A DNA stretch of 64,000 nt from Candidatus Cloacimonadota bacterium (GCA_021734835.1 JAIPIH010000002.1:1-64000); one strand, 5' to 3'; shown: positions 42,452 to 53,128, counted from the stretch's first letter. The notes: generated from the letters alone by a model not told the origin. Made by a program: numbers and translations.

Positions 42452-44970
42452 AAGTAATATCCAAAAAATTACCTAATCAATTTAAGATCATTATGGCTAA
42501 AGATAGTTCAAATCCTCTTGTCTGTATCCAGTTGTATGTGCGGGTCGGCTCAGTTTGGGAAGAAGAAGCTCAAGCCGGTTTTTCACATCTTACTGAACAT
42601 CTGATCTTTAAATCAACAAAACTGTTTCCCAATAATGTTCTAATGAACAGAGTAACTGATCTGGGTGGCTATATAAATGCTTACACGGAATTTGATTCTA
42701 CCTGTTTTTATATAACACTACCAGCAATATTTGCTGAAGAAGCTCTGGAAATACTTTCTGAATTAGCGTTCAATGCTAATTTTTCTGAAGTTGATTTTGT
42801 CTCCGAGAAAAAAGTTGTCATTGAAGAGCTTAAGCAATTCAAAGATGAACCGGAGGATTCTTTTATTGAAGAAGTAGCTGCAGATTATTTTGAAGACAAT
42901 CCTTATAAAAAACCTATAATTGGCAATTTGAACTCTATCAAACAATGCAAAGCAGACCAGATCAGGAGTTTTTACAAACATCATTATACTCCAAATAACT
43001 GTTTTTTAGTTGTTTCGGGTGATCTTAAAACTGATGAATTTCTCAAAATTTCAGAGAAATATTTTTCTAAATGGGAACAGGTTCCTATAGAAAGAAAAAA
43101 GAGATTAAGAAATAGTTTTCCTACCAAACCTGAGATAAAATATTTTCCCAAGAGCATTTCAGGTAATTTGATAGCATTTGTGCTGCCAGACCTGTCTGAA
43201 TCTGATCCGGAGGCTTATCCACTTTCACTTGCTGTGAAAGCATTTGCCATAGGTAAAAACTCACGGTTATATGATAGACTTTTTAATCATGAGAAGCTTG
43301 TAGATAGCGTTCATGTCCATTCCCTTAGCGGAATTCATGATGGTGCTAGTGTTATCAATGTCATGGCAAAAAAGCGAGCAGATGTTACAAAGATAAGCAG
43401 TATTTTCCTTGAAGAATTGGAATACTTTTATTTGCATGGGATTAATGATATAGAACTGGAAGATAACAAGAGAGAATTGATATTCTTTTACCGTTACAGT
43501 TTTGAATACATGGAATCTTTGGCTTCAAGTTTAGGCAGTGAAGAAATTCTTTCCAACTATGAAAAATTCTTTGAATATCCTGAAATGGTTAGGAATATTA
43601 CTAAAATTGATGTCAATAGAGTGATAAATAGTTATTTCAAAAAAGAGCAGTTAAAAATTTATTTCAAGGGAAAAGCAGAACCGAATATTAAACAGCTTTT
43701 TACAATAATTGAAAAAAAATATAAAAAATACAAAAATATTGAATCAACAGTTTTTGAAACAAAGCTAGATAATGGAATAAAAATCTTTCTAAAAAAAGTA
43801 ATGGGAAAGCCAACAGTAGGAATTTCATTAGCTTATGAGGTTTCTCAATTAAATGAATCGGAAAAAAACCTGGGAATAAATTTTTTAACTTCTGCTTTAA
43901 TGCTTTATGGCAATGAAAAAAGAAATTATCAGCAATTTTTGAATTACTGTACTTCAAATGGTATTAATTTTAGCATAAATCCGCATAGTGAAACAACCTT
44001 GGTAAGTGCAAAATGTTTTAAAGAAACTCTCTCTGCAAGTTTAGATCTTATAGCAGAAGTGGTTTTAAAACCTACCTTTCCTAAAGAGCATTTCCATAAC
44101 TTGAAAACAACTGCAAAAAGCAGTCTGGACAGATTACCCGATTATCCACAATATTTATCAGCTAACATGTTCAAGCATATGATGTTTGGGAAGAAAAGCA
44201 ATTTGATAAATCGTTCCGGTTCAAAATCATCCATAAATAAATTAACTTTAAAACAGGTAAAAGATTGGTATAATAAGCATTATAATCCCGGCAATATGTC
44301 TATTTCAATTGTGGGCGATTTTAATTTTGAGGAGACTCTGAGAATTTGTAATTCAAAGTTTGGATCAAAAAATAATGGTTCTAAGCGTGGTGATCAAAAA
44401 GCTATTATTTCATCATCTGAATCAAGATTTAAGTTTATTAAGAAGGGGCTGGATCAGGCTTATATAACTATTGGAGGATTTGGCTGCACAACTTTGGAAA
44501 AAGAAAAAAGTACAGCTTTTCATATTCTTTCTCAGATAATTGGCGGAGATAGTGATTCAATATTATTTCGTGAACTTAGGGAAAAACGCGGTCTGGCTTA
44601 TTCTGTAGGATTTAATTTTAGTTCTACCAGATCCGTCGGGTTTTGGGCGGCCACGGCAGTTGTTGATAGATCAAAACAGAATGAAGCTGTTGAAGTGATC
44701 TGTAATATTTTGGAGAATGTGAAAAAAAATGGTTTTTCCCCAAAAGATCTGCAAACGACAAAAAATTATATCCGCGGTCAAAGATTGATTGAGGAAGAAA
44801 GTATTTTGAATCAAGCTCAAGTCCTTTCTATGCTAGAAGCAATTGATCTTGGTTACGCGTATTACAAAAAAAGGGATGAGCGACTGGAAAAGGTAAATGT
44901 GAAGATGCTGCATAAATTAGCAGCTGAATATTTTAAGATAGAGAACCGTTTCATTCACATCTTGGCTTGA
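42448..44970 (+). CDS. M16-family zinc metallopeptidase (double module)
   Basis: The 840-residue protein contains two M16 (pitrilysin/insulinase) modules. The N-terminal half has the inverted zinc site HLTEHLIF (HxxEH) near residue 48 and a downstream Glu in EKKVVIEELKQF, so it is catalytic. The C-terminal half has the partner motif RELREKRGLAYSVGF with no HxxEH. No signal peptide is seen, suggesting a cytoplasmic or processing peptidase. It overlaps folE2 by 4 bases and the sirtuin start region. Confidence 0.92.
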   Translation: MKVISKKLPNQFKIIMAKDSSNPLVCIQLYVRVGSVWEEEAQAGFSHLTEHLIFKSTKLFPNNVLMNRVTDLGGYINAYTEFDSTCFYITLPAIFAEEALEILSELAFNANFSEVDFVSEKKVVIEELKQFKDEPEDSFIEEVAADYFEDNPYKKPIIGNLNSIKQCKADQIRSFYKHHYTPNNCFLVVSGDLKTDEFLKISEKYFSKWEQVPIERKKRLRNSFPTKPEIKYFPKSISGNLIAFVLPDLSESDPEAYPLSLAVKAFAIGKNSRLYDRLFNHEKLVDSVHVHSLSGIHDGASVINVMAKKRADVTKISSIFLEELEYFYLHGINDIELEDNKRELIFFYRYSFEYMESLASSLGSEEILSNYEKFFEYPEMVRNITKIDVNRVINSYFKKEQLKIYFKGKAEPNIKQLFTIIEKKYKKYKNIESTVFETKLDNGIKIFLKKVMGKPTVGISLAYEVSQLNESEKNLGINFLTSALMLYGNEKRNYQQFLNYCTSNGINFSINPHSETTLVSAKCFKETLSASLDLIAEVVLKPTFPKEHFHNLKTTAKSSLDRLPDYPQYLSANMFKHMMFGKKSNLINRSGSKSSINKLTLKQVKDWYNKHYNPGNMSISIVGDFNFEETLRICNSKFGSKNNGSKRGDQKAIISSSESRFKFIKKGLDQAYITIGGFGCTTLEKEKSTAFHILSQIIGGDSDSILFRELREKRGLAYSVGFNFSSTRSVGFWAATAVVDRSKQNEAVEVICNILENVKKNGFSPKDLQTTKNYIRGQRLIEEESILNQAQVLSMLEAIDLGYAYYKKRDERLEKVNVKMLHKLAAEYFKIENRFIHILA

Positions 44971-44972
44971 TC

Positions 44973-45700
44973 ATGAAAGTAATTAACACAAATTTTACCT
45001 TAAGCAAAAACGATAAACTTGTAGTTCTAACCGGAGCTGGTGTAAGTGCTGAATCAGGATTAAAAACTTTCAGGGATAATAACGGTCTTTGGGAAAATCA
45101 TAAAGTAGAGGATGTAGCTACTCCACAGGCTTTTATAAGAAATCCGATAATGGTATGGAAATTTTATAAGCAAAGATTCATGCAGTTGTCAAATGTAAAA
45201 CCAAATACCGGACATTACGCCTTATGTAAATTAGAGGAATATTTAAAAGATAATTTTACCTTGATCACACAAAATGTTGATGGACTCCATCATTTAGCAG
45301 GGAGTAAAAATGTTTTGGAAATGCATGGCTCATTATCTAAAAGCGTCTGCACAAAATGTAATCAGGAAATGCATATGAAAGATGTTGATCTCAGTGTTGA
45401 TCTGCCTATCTGCAGTGAATGCGGGGGAGAGCTAAGACCAAAAGTTACCTGGTTTGGGGAAGTGCCATATCATCTTGATAACATTTTCCGATCGCTTCAG
45501 GAAGCAGATTATTTCTTAGTACTAGGCACCAGCGGAACTGTTTATCCAGCAGCTCAATTTGTAGCAATTGCGAAATCACAAAATGCAAAAACGATTTGTG
45601 TTAACCTGACAAAACAACAAATGTTGCCTTTGTAGATGAATTTCACCAAGGTAAAACCGGAAAAATTTTAACGGAATTAGTTAAACTATGGATACGATAA
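44973..45700 (+). CDS. cobB: Sir2-family NAD-dependent protein deacylase, C-terminal frameshift
   Basis: The ATG at 44973 follows the M16 stop. The sirtuin has GAGVSAESGLKTFRDNNGLW, ITQNVDGLHHLAGS and the catalytic His in LEMHGSLS. Four zinc Cys lie in CTKCNQE and CSECGGEL, and RPKVTWFGEVP and LVLGTSGTVYPAA follow. After VNL the frame runs into a stop at 45635. In the next frame the sequence continues PDKTTNVAFVDEFHQGKTG to a stop at 45700, the expected sirtuin C-terminus. Restoring one C in AACCTGAC repairs it. Either a real mutation or a base error is possible. The stop overlaps the next gene as in an operon. Confidence 0.9.
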
Positions 45701-46473
45701 GAACTGCCGGCATTGATTTGGGATCCAGGATGTCTAAGATCATTATTTTGGAAAATGATCAAATAATTTATTCAAAGGTAATTTCAACTGCAGTTAATCC
45801 TAAAGTTACATCACAAATATTATATGACAGTGCTTTAAGCGAATTATCACTTTCAACCTCAGACATCATTGCTATTTACTCAACCGGGTATGGAAGAAAT
45901 ATTGTACCATTTGCGCATAAAAAGATTTCTGAGATCAGCTGTCATGCCAAAGGTGCTAATTATTTCTACCCTGAAGCAAGAACTGTTATTGATATCGGGG
46001 GACAGGATTCAAAAATAATATTAGTTAATGAAAAAGGCCATGTGACAGATTTTGTGATGAATGATAGATGTGCAGCCGGAACTGGAAAATTTTTGGAAGT
46101 TACAGCGACAACGCTCGAAACTACGATAGACCATCTTGGTCAACTATCATTGCAATCAACAGAAAAGCTAGAGATAAACAGCACTTGTGTTGTATTTGCT
46201 GAATCGGAAATAATCGGTTTAATAGCTGAGGGAAAATCTCAAGCGGATATAATCAGTTCAGTTCATTATTCGATTGCCAGAAGAACCAAAAACCTTATTT
46301 CCCAATTAACCTGGCACAGCCCAATCGTATTTACCGGGGGAGTTGCTAAGAATATTGGAATGCGAAAATCAATTTCAGAGATCATGAATTCAAAAGTACT
46401 GGTTCCGGAGAATTCTTTTATCACTGGTGCTCTTGGAGCTGCAATATTAGCCAAAGAGGATATGGGGAATTAA
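45688..46473 (+). CDS. 2-hydroxyacyl-CoA dehydratase activase (HgdC/BcrA family ATPase)
   Basis: The 261-residue ASKHA-fold ATPase has AGIDLGSRMSKIIIL, TVIDIGGQDSKIILV, and FTGGVAKNIGMRKSI. Two Cys in NDRCAAGTGKFL and NSTCVVFAESE are the ligands of the [4Fe-4S] cluster shared between subunits. Such activases inject an electron, driven by ATP, into 2-hydroxyacyl-CoA dehydratases or benzoyl-CoA reductases during amino-acid fermentation. No dehydratase subunit is adjacent, so its partner must lie elsewhere. The start overlaps the repaired frame of the sirtuin. Confidence 0.88.
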   Translation: MDTIRTAGIDLGSRMSKIIILENDQIIYSKVISTAVNPKVTSQILYDSALSELSLSTSDIIAIYSTGYGRNIVPFAHKKISEISCHAKGANYFYPEARTVIDIGGQDSKIILVNEKGHVTDFVMNDRCAAGTGKFLEVTATTLETTIDHLGQLSLQSTEKLEINSTCVVFAESEIIGLIAEGKSQADIISSVHYSIARRTKNLISQLTWHSPIVFTGGVAKNIGMRKSISEIMNSKVLVPENSFITGALGAAILAKEDMGN

Positions 46474-46541
46474 CATTCCGCTTGACATTATAACTGATTA
46501 TTAATTGCTAAATATGAAATAAAAAGGAGTGCTTAATCTGT

Positions 46542-47534
46542 ATGAAAACCTATTTAATTATACTGATTATGTTTTTCAGTTTGGCATTATATTCCCAAAA
46601 TAACAAGTCATCCAGCATCAATGATGTAAGATACAACATAAATTTGATCAAATTTTATTATGAAAAAGGTGAGTTTGAGAATGCTTTGGAATTTATTGAT
46701 CAAACTCTTGAGGAATCAATTAATCAAGACACACTTTATTATTTTAAAGCTATAATATATGAAGATAAGGAAGACTGGCTGAAAGCTTCTGAATTTTACG
46801 CTAAGTCAATATTAGCATCAAATAATACTGAATTTATCTCAGATCATTTGAAGGATTTTGAAAATGTAATTGAACGGGTTTCACCCTTATTAGCATTTGA
46901 TATAATTTCAACTGCCGTAACCACAGAAATAAAAAAACAAAAACGTATCGGGTTTCTTAATATCCTGGCAAGGTTATATGAAGAAAACCAATTGTATGAT
47001 GAGGCGAATGATGTATACAGTACGATTCTTCCAGAATTAACGGGAGATCAAAAAATTGAACTCAAACTGAAAATTATCACTAACAGCATTTTCCAGAAAG
47101 AGTATCAGCAGGCTCTGGATATCATCGGACCATTGATCGAACTAGATGATTCACTCTATAAAGAGAGATTATTATTCCTGGATTATATTGCTAATATTTC
47201 GTTAGAAAACTATGAAAAAGCAAAAGATTCTTTACTCGAACTTTATATGTATTATCCTGATAATCCAAATCGTAGTGAAATTTTATTAGGATTAGTAGAT
47301 ATTTTTAGAATTGAAAAACAGTATATTATGTGCTGGTTTATTCTTGATGAGCTTAATGATATCAGTAATGATGTCCAAAAGTTTAAGCTCCAAAATGAGT
47401 TAGATCAAATAAGAAATTTAATTTACGAGAATCCAAAATTGACTAATCAATTTAAATATTTGAAACCGGTTTTTGATATCGACTCTATAAAAGTAAAAAT
47501 GGTAATTCCAATCAATAATTTATTGACTCATTGA
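46542..47534 (+). CDS. Secreted TPR-repeat protein
   Basis: The 330-residue protein has a signal peptide (MKTYLIILIMFFSLALYSQ) and helical pairs typical of tetratricopeptide repeats, for example YYEKGEFENALEFIDQTLEE and YEEDWLKASEFYAKS-like units through residue 300. It is likely a periplasmic scaffold. AAGGAG lies upstream. No enzymatic domain is visible, and its pairing with nifJ is probably only positional. Confidence 0.75.
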   Translation: MKTYLIILIMFFSLALYSQNNKSSSINDVRYNINLIKFYYEKGEFENALEFIDQTLEESINQDTLYYFKAIIYEDKEDWLKASEFYAKSILASNNTEFISDHLKDFENVIERVSPLLAFDIISTAVTTEIKKQKRIGFLNILARLYEENQLYDEANDVYSTILPELTGDQKIELKLKIITNSIFQKEYQQALDIIGPLIELDDSLYKERLLFLDYIANISLENYEKAKDSLLELYMYYPDNPNRSEILLGLVDIFRIEKQYIMCWFILDELNDISNDVQKFKLQNELDQIRNLIYENPKLTNQFKYLKPVFDIDSIKVKMVIPINNLLTH

Positions 47535-47579
47535 TATTCAAATCATTTTTGGTAAACAAAGAACTAAAAGGGAGATTAT

Positions 47580-50500
47580 ATGAAAAAATTTAACAAAGTA
47601 ACTTTAGATGGTAATACTGCTGCAGCTCATGTAGCTTATGCTTTCAGTGAAGTTGCTGCGATTTATCCCATTACACCATCTTCTCCAATGGGAGAGTACG
47701 CTGATGCATGGGCAGCGAACAAAAGAAAGAATGTATTTGAACAGACGGTAGATGTTATAGAAATGCAATCTGAAGCTGGAGCTGCCGGAGCTGTTCATGG
47801 TTCGCTTTCCGGAGGAGCATTTACAACTACTTTTACTGCATCTCAGGGTCTTTTACTTATGATACCTAATATGCATAAAATAGCTGGTGAAATGCTGCCT
47901 ACAGTGTTTCATGTTTCAGCCAGATCATTGGCTGCTCAGTCACTTTCGATTTTTGGTGATCATTCGGATGTGATGTCTACAAGGAATACTGGCTTTGCTA
48001 TGATAGCAGCGTCGTCTATCCAGGAAATAATGGATCTGGCTATAGTCTCACATTTGGCTACGTTGAAATCAAGAATACCATTTTTAAATTTCTTTGATGG
48101 TTTTAGAAATTCTCATGAAATTCAAAAAATCGAAGTAATCGACTATGACACAATCAAAGAAATGATCGAGATGAAATTTGTTGAAGAATTCAGACAAAGA
48201 TCAATGAATCCTGAGCGTCCCATGATAAAAGTCGGTGCCCAAAATCCGGATGTATATTTCCAGGGTCGTGAAACATCAAATAATTACTATGATGCTGCTC
48301 CGGAAATTGTTCAGAGTTACATGGATAAAGTAGCAAAAGTAGTTGGAAGACAATATCATCTATTTGATTATTTCGGTAGTCCTGAGGCAGAGAAAATAAT
48401 CGTAGCGATGGGAAGTGGGGTCGATACAATTGAAGAAACAATAAATTATTTAAATTCTAATGGTGAAAAACTTGGTTTAGTCAAAGTTAGACTTTTCCGA
48501 CCATTCTCGGTAAATAGTTTCATTGAATCTCTGCCAAAGACAGTTAAGAAAATTGCTGTTTTGGATAGAACAAAAGAACCAGGCTCAATCGGTGAACCTT
48601 TATACATGGATGTAATTACGGCTCTTAAAGATAGAAAAGACATACAGGTCATCGGCGGTCGTTACGGTTTATCTTCTAAAGAGTTTACACCCTCTATGGT
48701 TAAAGCTGTTTACGAACATCTCAGCGAGAAAGCATTTCACGGTTTTACTATAGGTATTACTGATGATGTTAGTAACAGATCAATTCCCGTCAATGAGCAT
48801 ATTAATACAGAGACAGAAGGCAGTATAAGTTGTAAATTCTGGGGATTGGGTTCAGATGGAACTGTTGGAGCTAATAAAAACTCTATTAAAATCATCGGCG
48901 ATAATACTGAAATGTATGCTCAGGGATATTTCCAGTATGATTCAAAAAAATCCGGAGGAATTACTAGATCACACTTACGGTTTGGTAAAAATCCAATACA
49001 ATCTGAATATCTTGTTGAAAACGCTGACTTTATAGGATGTCATAATCCAGCCTTTATCGGTCGTTATGATATTTTAGAAGGGATCAAAGAAAATGGAGTT
49101 TTTCTGTTGAATTCGCATTGGACCAAAGAGGAAGTATTCAATAATCTAACCAAAGATATGCAAAAAACGATTATTGATAAAAAATTAAAATTGTATAATA
49201 TCAATGCTTTGAAAATAGCAAACGAAGTAGGACTCGACAACAGAATTAATACGGTTATGCAAACTGCATTTTTCTTGATTTCCGGTGTTCTGGAAAGAGA
49301 AGATGCTATCAAGATGATAAAGAAAGCCATTGAGAAAACTTTCCTCAAAAAGGGAAAAGAAATCGTTGAAATGAATTGGTCGGCAGTAGATCGCACAAAT
49401 GAATCATTAGTTGAAATAAAGGTACCGAAAGAACTTCCAAAAGAACATGCTAAAATGACAAAATTGATCCCGGATAACTCTGACGATTTCACAAAAAATA
49501 TCATAGAAAAAATAATGAGGGAGAAAGGTGATGATATCCCTGTTTCTCACATGCCTTTAGATGGATATGTGCCTTCAGCTACCACAAAATTAGAGAAACG
49601 TGGAGTAGCACCATTTGTGCCGCATTGGGATGCTGATAAATGTATTCAGTGTAATCAGTGTTCAGTTGTATGTCCCCATGCTGCAATTAGACCTAAATTG
49701 ATCAAGAACAGTGATATGAAAAATGCACCTGAAAGCTTTAATACTCTAACCGCTACCGGTAAAGATAAAGAAGACTATCATTACAAGATTCAGGTTTACA
49801 TTGAAGATTGTCAGGGCTGTAGTGTCTGTGTGAATGAATGTCCTAAAGATGCACTTGAAATGAAGCCGATCGAAGATGAACGCGAGGGACAAGGAACGAA
49901 TGTAGATTTCTTTGAATCTCTTCCTAATGATGTGCTTGGCAGCAATATTCCTACAACAATTAAAGGCAGCCAGTTTAAACAACCATTAATGGAATTCTCA
50001 GGAGCTTGTGCTGGTTGTGGGGAAACACCTTATATTAAGTTAGTAACACAGCTCTTTGGAAATAGAATGATAATCGCTAATGCTACTGGATGTTCATCTA
50101 TTTACGGTGGAACATTCCCAACAATCCCTTATTGCAAAAACAAGGATGGCCATGGACCGACCTGGGCAAACAGTTTGTTCGAAGATAATGCCGAATATGG
50201 CTTTGGGATGAGACTGGCAATTGAAGCTAACAGAAAGCAGCTCAAGTACAATATTGAGAAGCTTCTGACAAACGGTTCTGATGAGCAGTTGGAAAAGGTG
50301 TCGAGAAAAGCTTTGGAACTTTGGAATGATAAGAGTGAGGATGCAGTAGCGAACGCAATCCAGATCCAGAAGTTACTTCCAACCTTTTTGAAAAGAGCTG
50401 AGGGAGACAATAAATTGATCATTAAAAAGTTCATGGAACTGCAAAATTACTTCGTTGATAAATCTGTCTGGGCTTTTGGTGGAGACGGCTGGGCTTATGA

Positions 50501-51101
50501 TATTGGTTATGGGGGTGTAGATCATGTTATGGCTTCCGGCAGAAATGTGAATATCCTTGTTCTGGATACGGAGGTCTATTCAAATACTGGTGGTCAGGCT
50601 TCAAAGGCAACACCACTGGGTGCGGTTGCTAAATTTGCTGAATCAGGCAAAAATACTGTAAAGAAAGACCTCGGTTTAATGTTAATGAGCTATGGTTACG
50701 TCTATATTGCTTGTATCGCGATGGGAGCAAACAAAGTGCAGGCCTTAAAAGCAATTCAGGAAGCCGAAGCTTATGACGGTCCTTCAATTATAATGGCATA
50801 TGCACCTTGTATTAACCACGGGATTAATATGGCTCATACAATGTTAGAAGAGAAAAAGGCAGTTGATACTGGTTATTGGCTACTTTATCGATATAATCCA
50901 GATTTGAAAAAAGAAGGTAAGAATCCTTTGATCTTAGATTCAAGAGAACCAAAATTACCTGTAACTGATTTTCTTGATGGTGAACGACGATATTCATCTT
51001 TACAAAGGACATTCCCGGAAAAAGTAGAAGGATTTAGGAATAATTTTAAGCAATATGTTATTGAGCGTTATCAAAAATATTTGAAAATGGCTGGAGAATA
51101 A
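47580..51101 (+). CDS. nifJ: Pyruvate:ferredoxin (flavodoxin) oxidoreductase
   Basis: The 1173-residue single-chain enzyme oxidises pyruvate with CoA to acetyl-CoA and CO2 while reducing ferredoxin, the central step of anaerobic fermentation. It starts with NTAAAHVAYAFSEVAAIYPITPSSPM (pyrimidine-binding domain). A ferredoxin domain holds two [4Fe-4S] motifs (CIQCNQCSVVCPHAA near residue 685 and CQGCSVCVNECPKDAL near 745). The thiamin diphosphate domain has CAGCGETPY, GGDGWAYDIGYGG and DTEVYSNTGGQASKATP. GGGAG precedes the ATG, and a strong terminator follows. Confidence 0.97.
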   Translation: MKKFNKVTLDGNTAAAHVAYAFSEVAAIYPITPSSPMGEYADAWAANKRKNVFEQTVDVIEMQSEAGAAGAVHGSLSGGAFTTTFTASQGLLLMIPNMHKIAGEMLPTVFHVSARSLAAQSLSIFGDHSDVMSTRNTGFAMIAASSIQEIMDLAIVSHLATLKSRIPFLNFFDGFRNSHEIQKIEVIDYDTIKEMIEMKFVEEFRQRSMNPERPMIKVGAQNPDVYFQGRETSNNYYDAAPEIVQSYMDKVAKVVGRQYHLFDYFGSPEAEKIIVAMGSGVDTIEETINYLNSNGEKLGLVKVRLFRPFSVNSFIESLPKTVKKIAVLDRTKEPGSIGEPLYMDVITALKDRKDIQVIGGRYGLSSKEFTPSMVKAVYEHLSEKAFHGFTIGITDDVSNRSIPVNEHINTETEGSISCKFWGLGSDGTVGANKNSIKIIGDNTEMYAQGYFQYDSKKSGGITRSHLRFGKNPIQSEYLVENADFIGCHNPAFIGRYDILEGIKENGVFLLNSHWTKEEVFNNLTKDMQKTIIDKKLKLYNINALKIANEVGLDNRINTVMQTAFFLISGVLEREDAIKMIKKAIEKTFLKKGKEIVEMNWSAVDRTNESLVEIKVPKELPKEHAKMTKLIPDNSDDFTKNIIEKIMREKGDDIPVSHMPLDGYVPSATTKLEKRGVAPFVPHWDADKCIQCNQCSVVCPHAAIRPKLIKNSDMKNAPESFNTLTATGKDKEDYHYKIQVYIEDCQGCSVCVNECPKDALEMKPIEDEREGQGTNVDFFESLPNDVLGSNIPTTIKGSQFKQPLMEFSGACAGCGETPYIKLVTQLFGNRMIIANATGCSSIYGGTFPTIPYCKNKDGHGPTWANSLFEDNAEYGFGMRLAIEANRKQLKYNIEKLLTNGSDEQLEKVSRKALELWNDKSEDAVANAIQIQKLLPTFLKRAEGDNKLIIKKFMELQNYFVDKSVWAFGGDGWAYDIGYGGVDHVMASGRNVNILVLDTEVYSNTGGQASKATPLGAVAKFAESGKNTVKKDLGLMLMSYGYVYIACIAMGANKVQALKAIQEAEAYDGPSIIMAYAPCINHGINMAHTMLEEKKAVDTGYWLLYRYNPDLKKEGKNPLILDSREPKLPVTDFLDGERRYSSLQRTFPEKVEGFRNNFKQYVIERYQKYLKMAGE

Positions 51102-51127
51102 GCAAAATCAGTTGTTTTGTAATAGAT

Positions 51128-51157
51128 ACCTGCCGGTTTCTTTCCGGCAGGTTTTTA
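51128..51157 (+). terminator. Intrinsic terminator of nifJ
   Basis: ACCTGCCGG pairs perfectly with CCGGCAGGT around a TTTCTTT loop and is followed by TTTTATT. This is a textbook intrinsic terminator. Confidence 0.92.
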
Positions 51158-51292
51158 TTGTGAACTGTCAGCAAAATAGTTACGAAATTTACCGAATTTC
51201 AAATATTGACAACATTAACAAGCATGATAGAAAGGTATAAAGTGTTTTCTTACATCGTGAAGAAATAAAATTTAAAGTATGAAAAGAGAAAA

Positions 51293-53128
51293 ATGGGAAA
51301 TATAAAAGTATTATCTGAAACTGTTGCAAATAGGATCGCAGCAGGTGAGGTTATTGAAAGACCAGCATCAGTAGTAAAGGAACTTGTCGAAAATGCGATC
51401 GATGCCGGTGCTAAAAGGATTATAATAGATATAGAAGGCGGCGGGAAAAAACTGATCAGAGTTGTCGATAACGGTGAAGGTATGAGTAAGGATGATACCT
51501 TACAAGCTTTTGAAAGACATGCTACAAGTAAGATCAGAACTGAGAAAGATATTCTAAACATTGCTACCTTAGGATTCAGGGGAGAAGCCTTACCCAGTAT
51601 TGCCTCAGTCAGTCATTTGCAACTTATCTCAAAAAATAAGGATTCCGAAACTGCCACAAAAGTGGAGTTCAAAGACGGTAAATTAGTTGATTATTCTCAA
51701 ACATCCGGTAACCAAGGAACTTCTATTACTGTTAAAAAATTGTTTATCAACATTCCTGCCAGAAGAAAATTTCTCAAATCACATCAGGTAGAATTCAAAC
51801 ATATATTCAACTATTTACATTATCAATCAATCCTATTTCCCGATATTCATTTTAGTTTTAAAGCAGAGGGTAAAGAAAAATTGAATTATCCTATTGTTAA
51901 CAACCTTAATGAAAGAATGTTAGCTGTATTTGGAAATGATTTTAAAAACCGTGATCTGATAGAAATTTCCCAAAAGGGTCAGGATATTGAATTGTTTGGC
52001 TATATTAGTGGTCTGAATGAAGAAAAGGAAAGTTTAACACAATTTAAATATCTTTTTATCAATGGTAGATATATTCGAGATAAAATAGTTCTACATAGTT
52101 TGAAATCTGCTTATGAACCTTTTATTAAAAAACTAAGAATATTTCAGCAGGGCAAAATTCCTCCTTTTATTTTGTTTCTAAAAGTTGAGCCCAGTTTAGT
52201 CGATTTTAATGTTCATCCCCAAAAATTGGAAATTAGATTCCGTGATCCGGGTAAAGTACATTCTTTTATTAAACTGAACATAGAAAAGAAATTATTGGAA
52301 TATGAAGATCATAAATTCAAACAGATCAAGAATAAAATTAGTTCATCAATTCAAGGTAGTAAAGTTAAAAATCTGGAATCTAGGATATTCACAAACAAAA
52401 TGGACGCGAAGAGATTCAATCAAGTTAAAAAAGAATTAAAAGAAATGTATCAACCTGATATATTTAAAGAAAAAACGAGCGATGATCTTGAAATAGAGAA
52501 GAATTTTTTAAAAAAGAACAAAGACTTATATTTCAGACCTGAAGAAGATTTTATCAACCCTTGGCAATTACATCAAAGCTATATTTTTGTTCAAGTGGAA
52601 GATGGATTGATGATCATAGATCAACATGCAGCTCATGAACGGATAATTTATGAAAAGCTCCTGCATAGAATTCATGGAGCACCAGCTCAAACTCAGAACT
52701 TATTGTTTCCTATCGTGATAGATCTTCCGCCTCATTTGAGTAAGATCATTCCTCAACTGATTTCTGAAAATATTTCTGTATTTCAAAAAGCAGGTTTTTC
52801 GATAAAAACTTTTAGTAATGCCTCCATCGTGATCGATGAAATTCCAATTGAATTAGAGGATTGGGATGGAGGGGATATTTTTATTGAGATCTTAACTCAA
52901 TTGGAAGATGAATTTGAACAGACAGAAGATTTTAGAGACAGTCTTTCAAAATCTGTGGCTTGTAAGGCTGCAATAAAAGCAGGCAGAAAAATGAACAGAA
53001 AAGAAATGCTTGCTTTGATCAATGATCTTTTCGCTTGTGAAGTTCCTTATTTCTGCCCGCATGGGAGACCGGTTATTATTAAAATGACTTTACCGGAATT
53101 CGAAAAGAAATTCAAAAGAACTGTATGA
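51293..53128 (+). CDS. mutL: DNA mismatch repair protein MutL
   Basis: The 611-residue protein has the GHKL ATPase motifs ETVANRIAAGEVIERPASV, ENAIDAGA, VVDNGEGM and ATLGFRGEALPSIASVS. Next comes the S5-like fold with DFNVHPQKLEIRF. The C-terminal dimerisation domain starts near QLHQSYIFVQ and has DQHAAHERIIYE plus ACKAAIKAGRKM and FFCPHGRP-like CPHGRPVI. The DQHAAHERI and CPHGRP motifs indicate the endonuclease-type MutL common outside Enterobacteria. Its stop overlaps the miaA ATG. Confidence 0.96.
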   Translation: MGNIKVLSETVANRIAAGEVIERPASVVKELVENAIDAGAKRIIIDIEGGGKKLIRVVDNGEGMSKDDTLQAFERHATSKIRTEKDILNIATLGFRGEALPSIASVSHLQLISKNKDSETATKVEFKDGKLVDYSQTSGNQGTSITVKKLFINIPARRKFLKSHQVEFKHIFNYLHYQSILFPDIHFSFKAEGKEKLNYPIVNNLNERMLAVFGNDFKNRDLIEISQKGQDIELFGYISGLNEEKESLTQFKYLFINGRYIRDKIVLHSLKSAYEPFIKKLRIFQQGKIPPFILFLKVEPSLVDFNVHPQKLEIRFRDPGKVHSFIKLNIEKKLLEYEDHKFKQIKNKISSSIQGSKVKNLESRIFTNKMDAKRFNQVKKELKEMYQPDIFKEKTSDDLEIEKNFLKKNKDLYFRPEEDFINPWQLHQSYIFVQVEDGLMIIDQHAAHERIIYEKLLHRIHGAPAQTQNLLFPIVIDLPPHLSKIIPQLISENISVFQKAGFSIKTFSNASIVIDEIPIELEDWDGGDIFIEILTQLEDEFEQTEDFRDSLSKSVACKAAIKAGRKMNRKEMLALINDLFACEVPYFCPHGRPVIIKMTLPEFEKKFKRTV

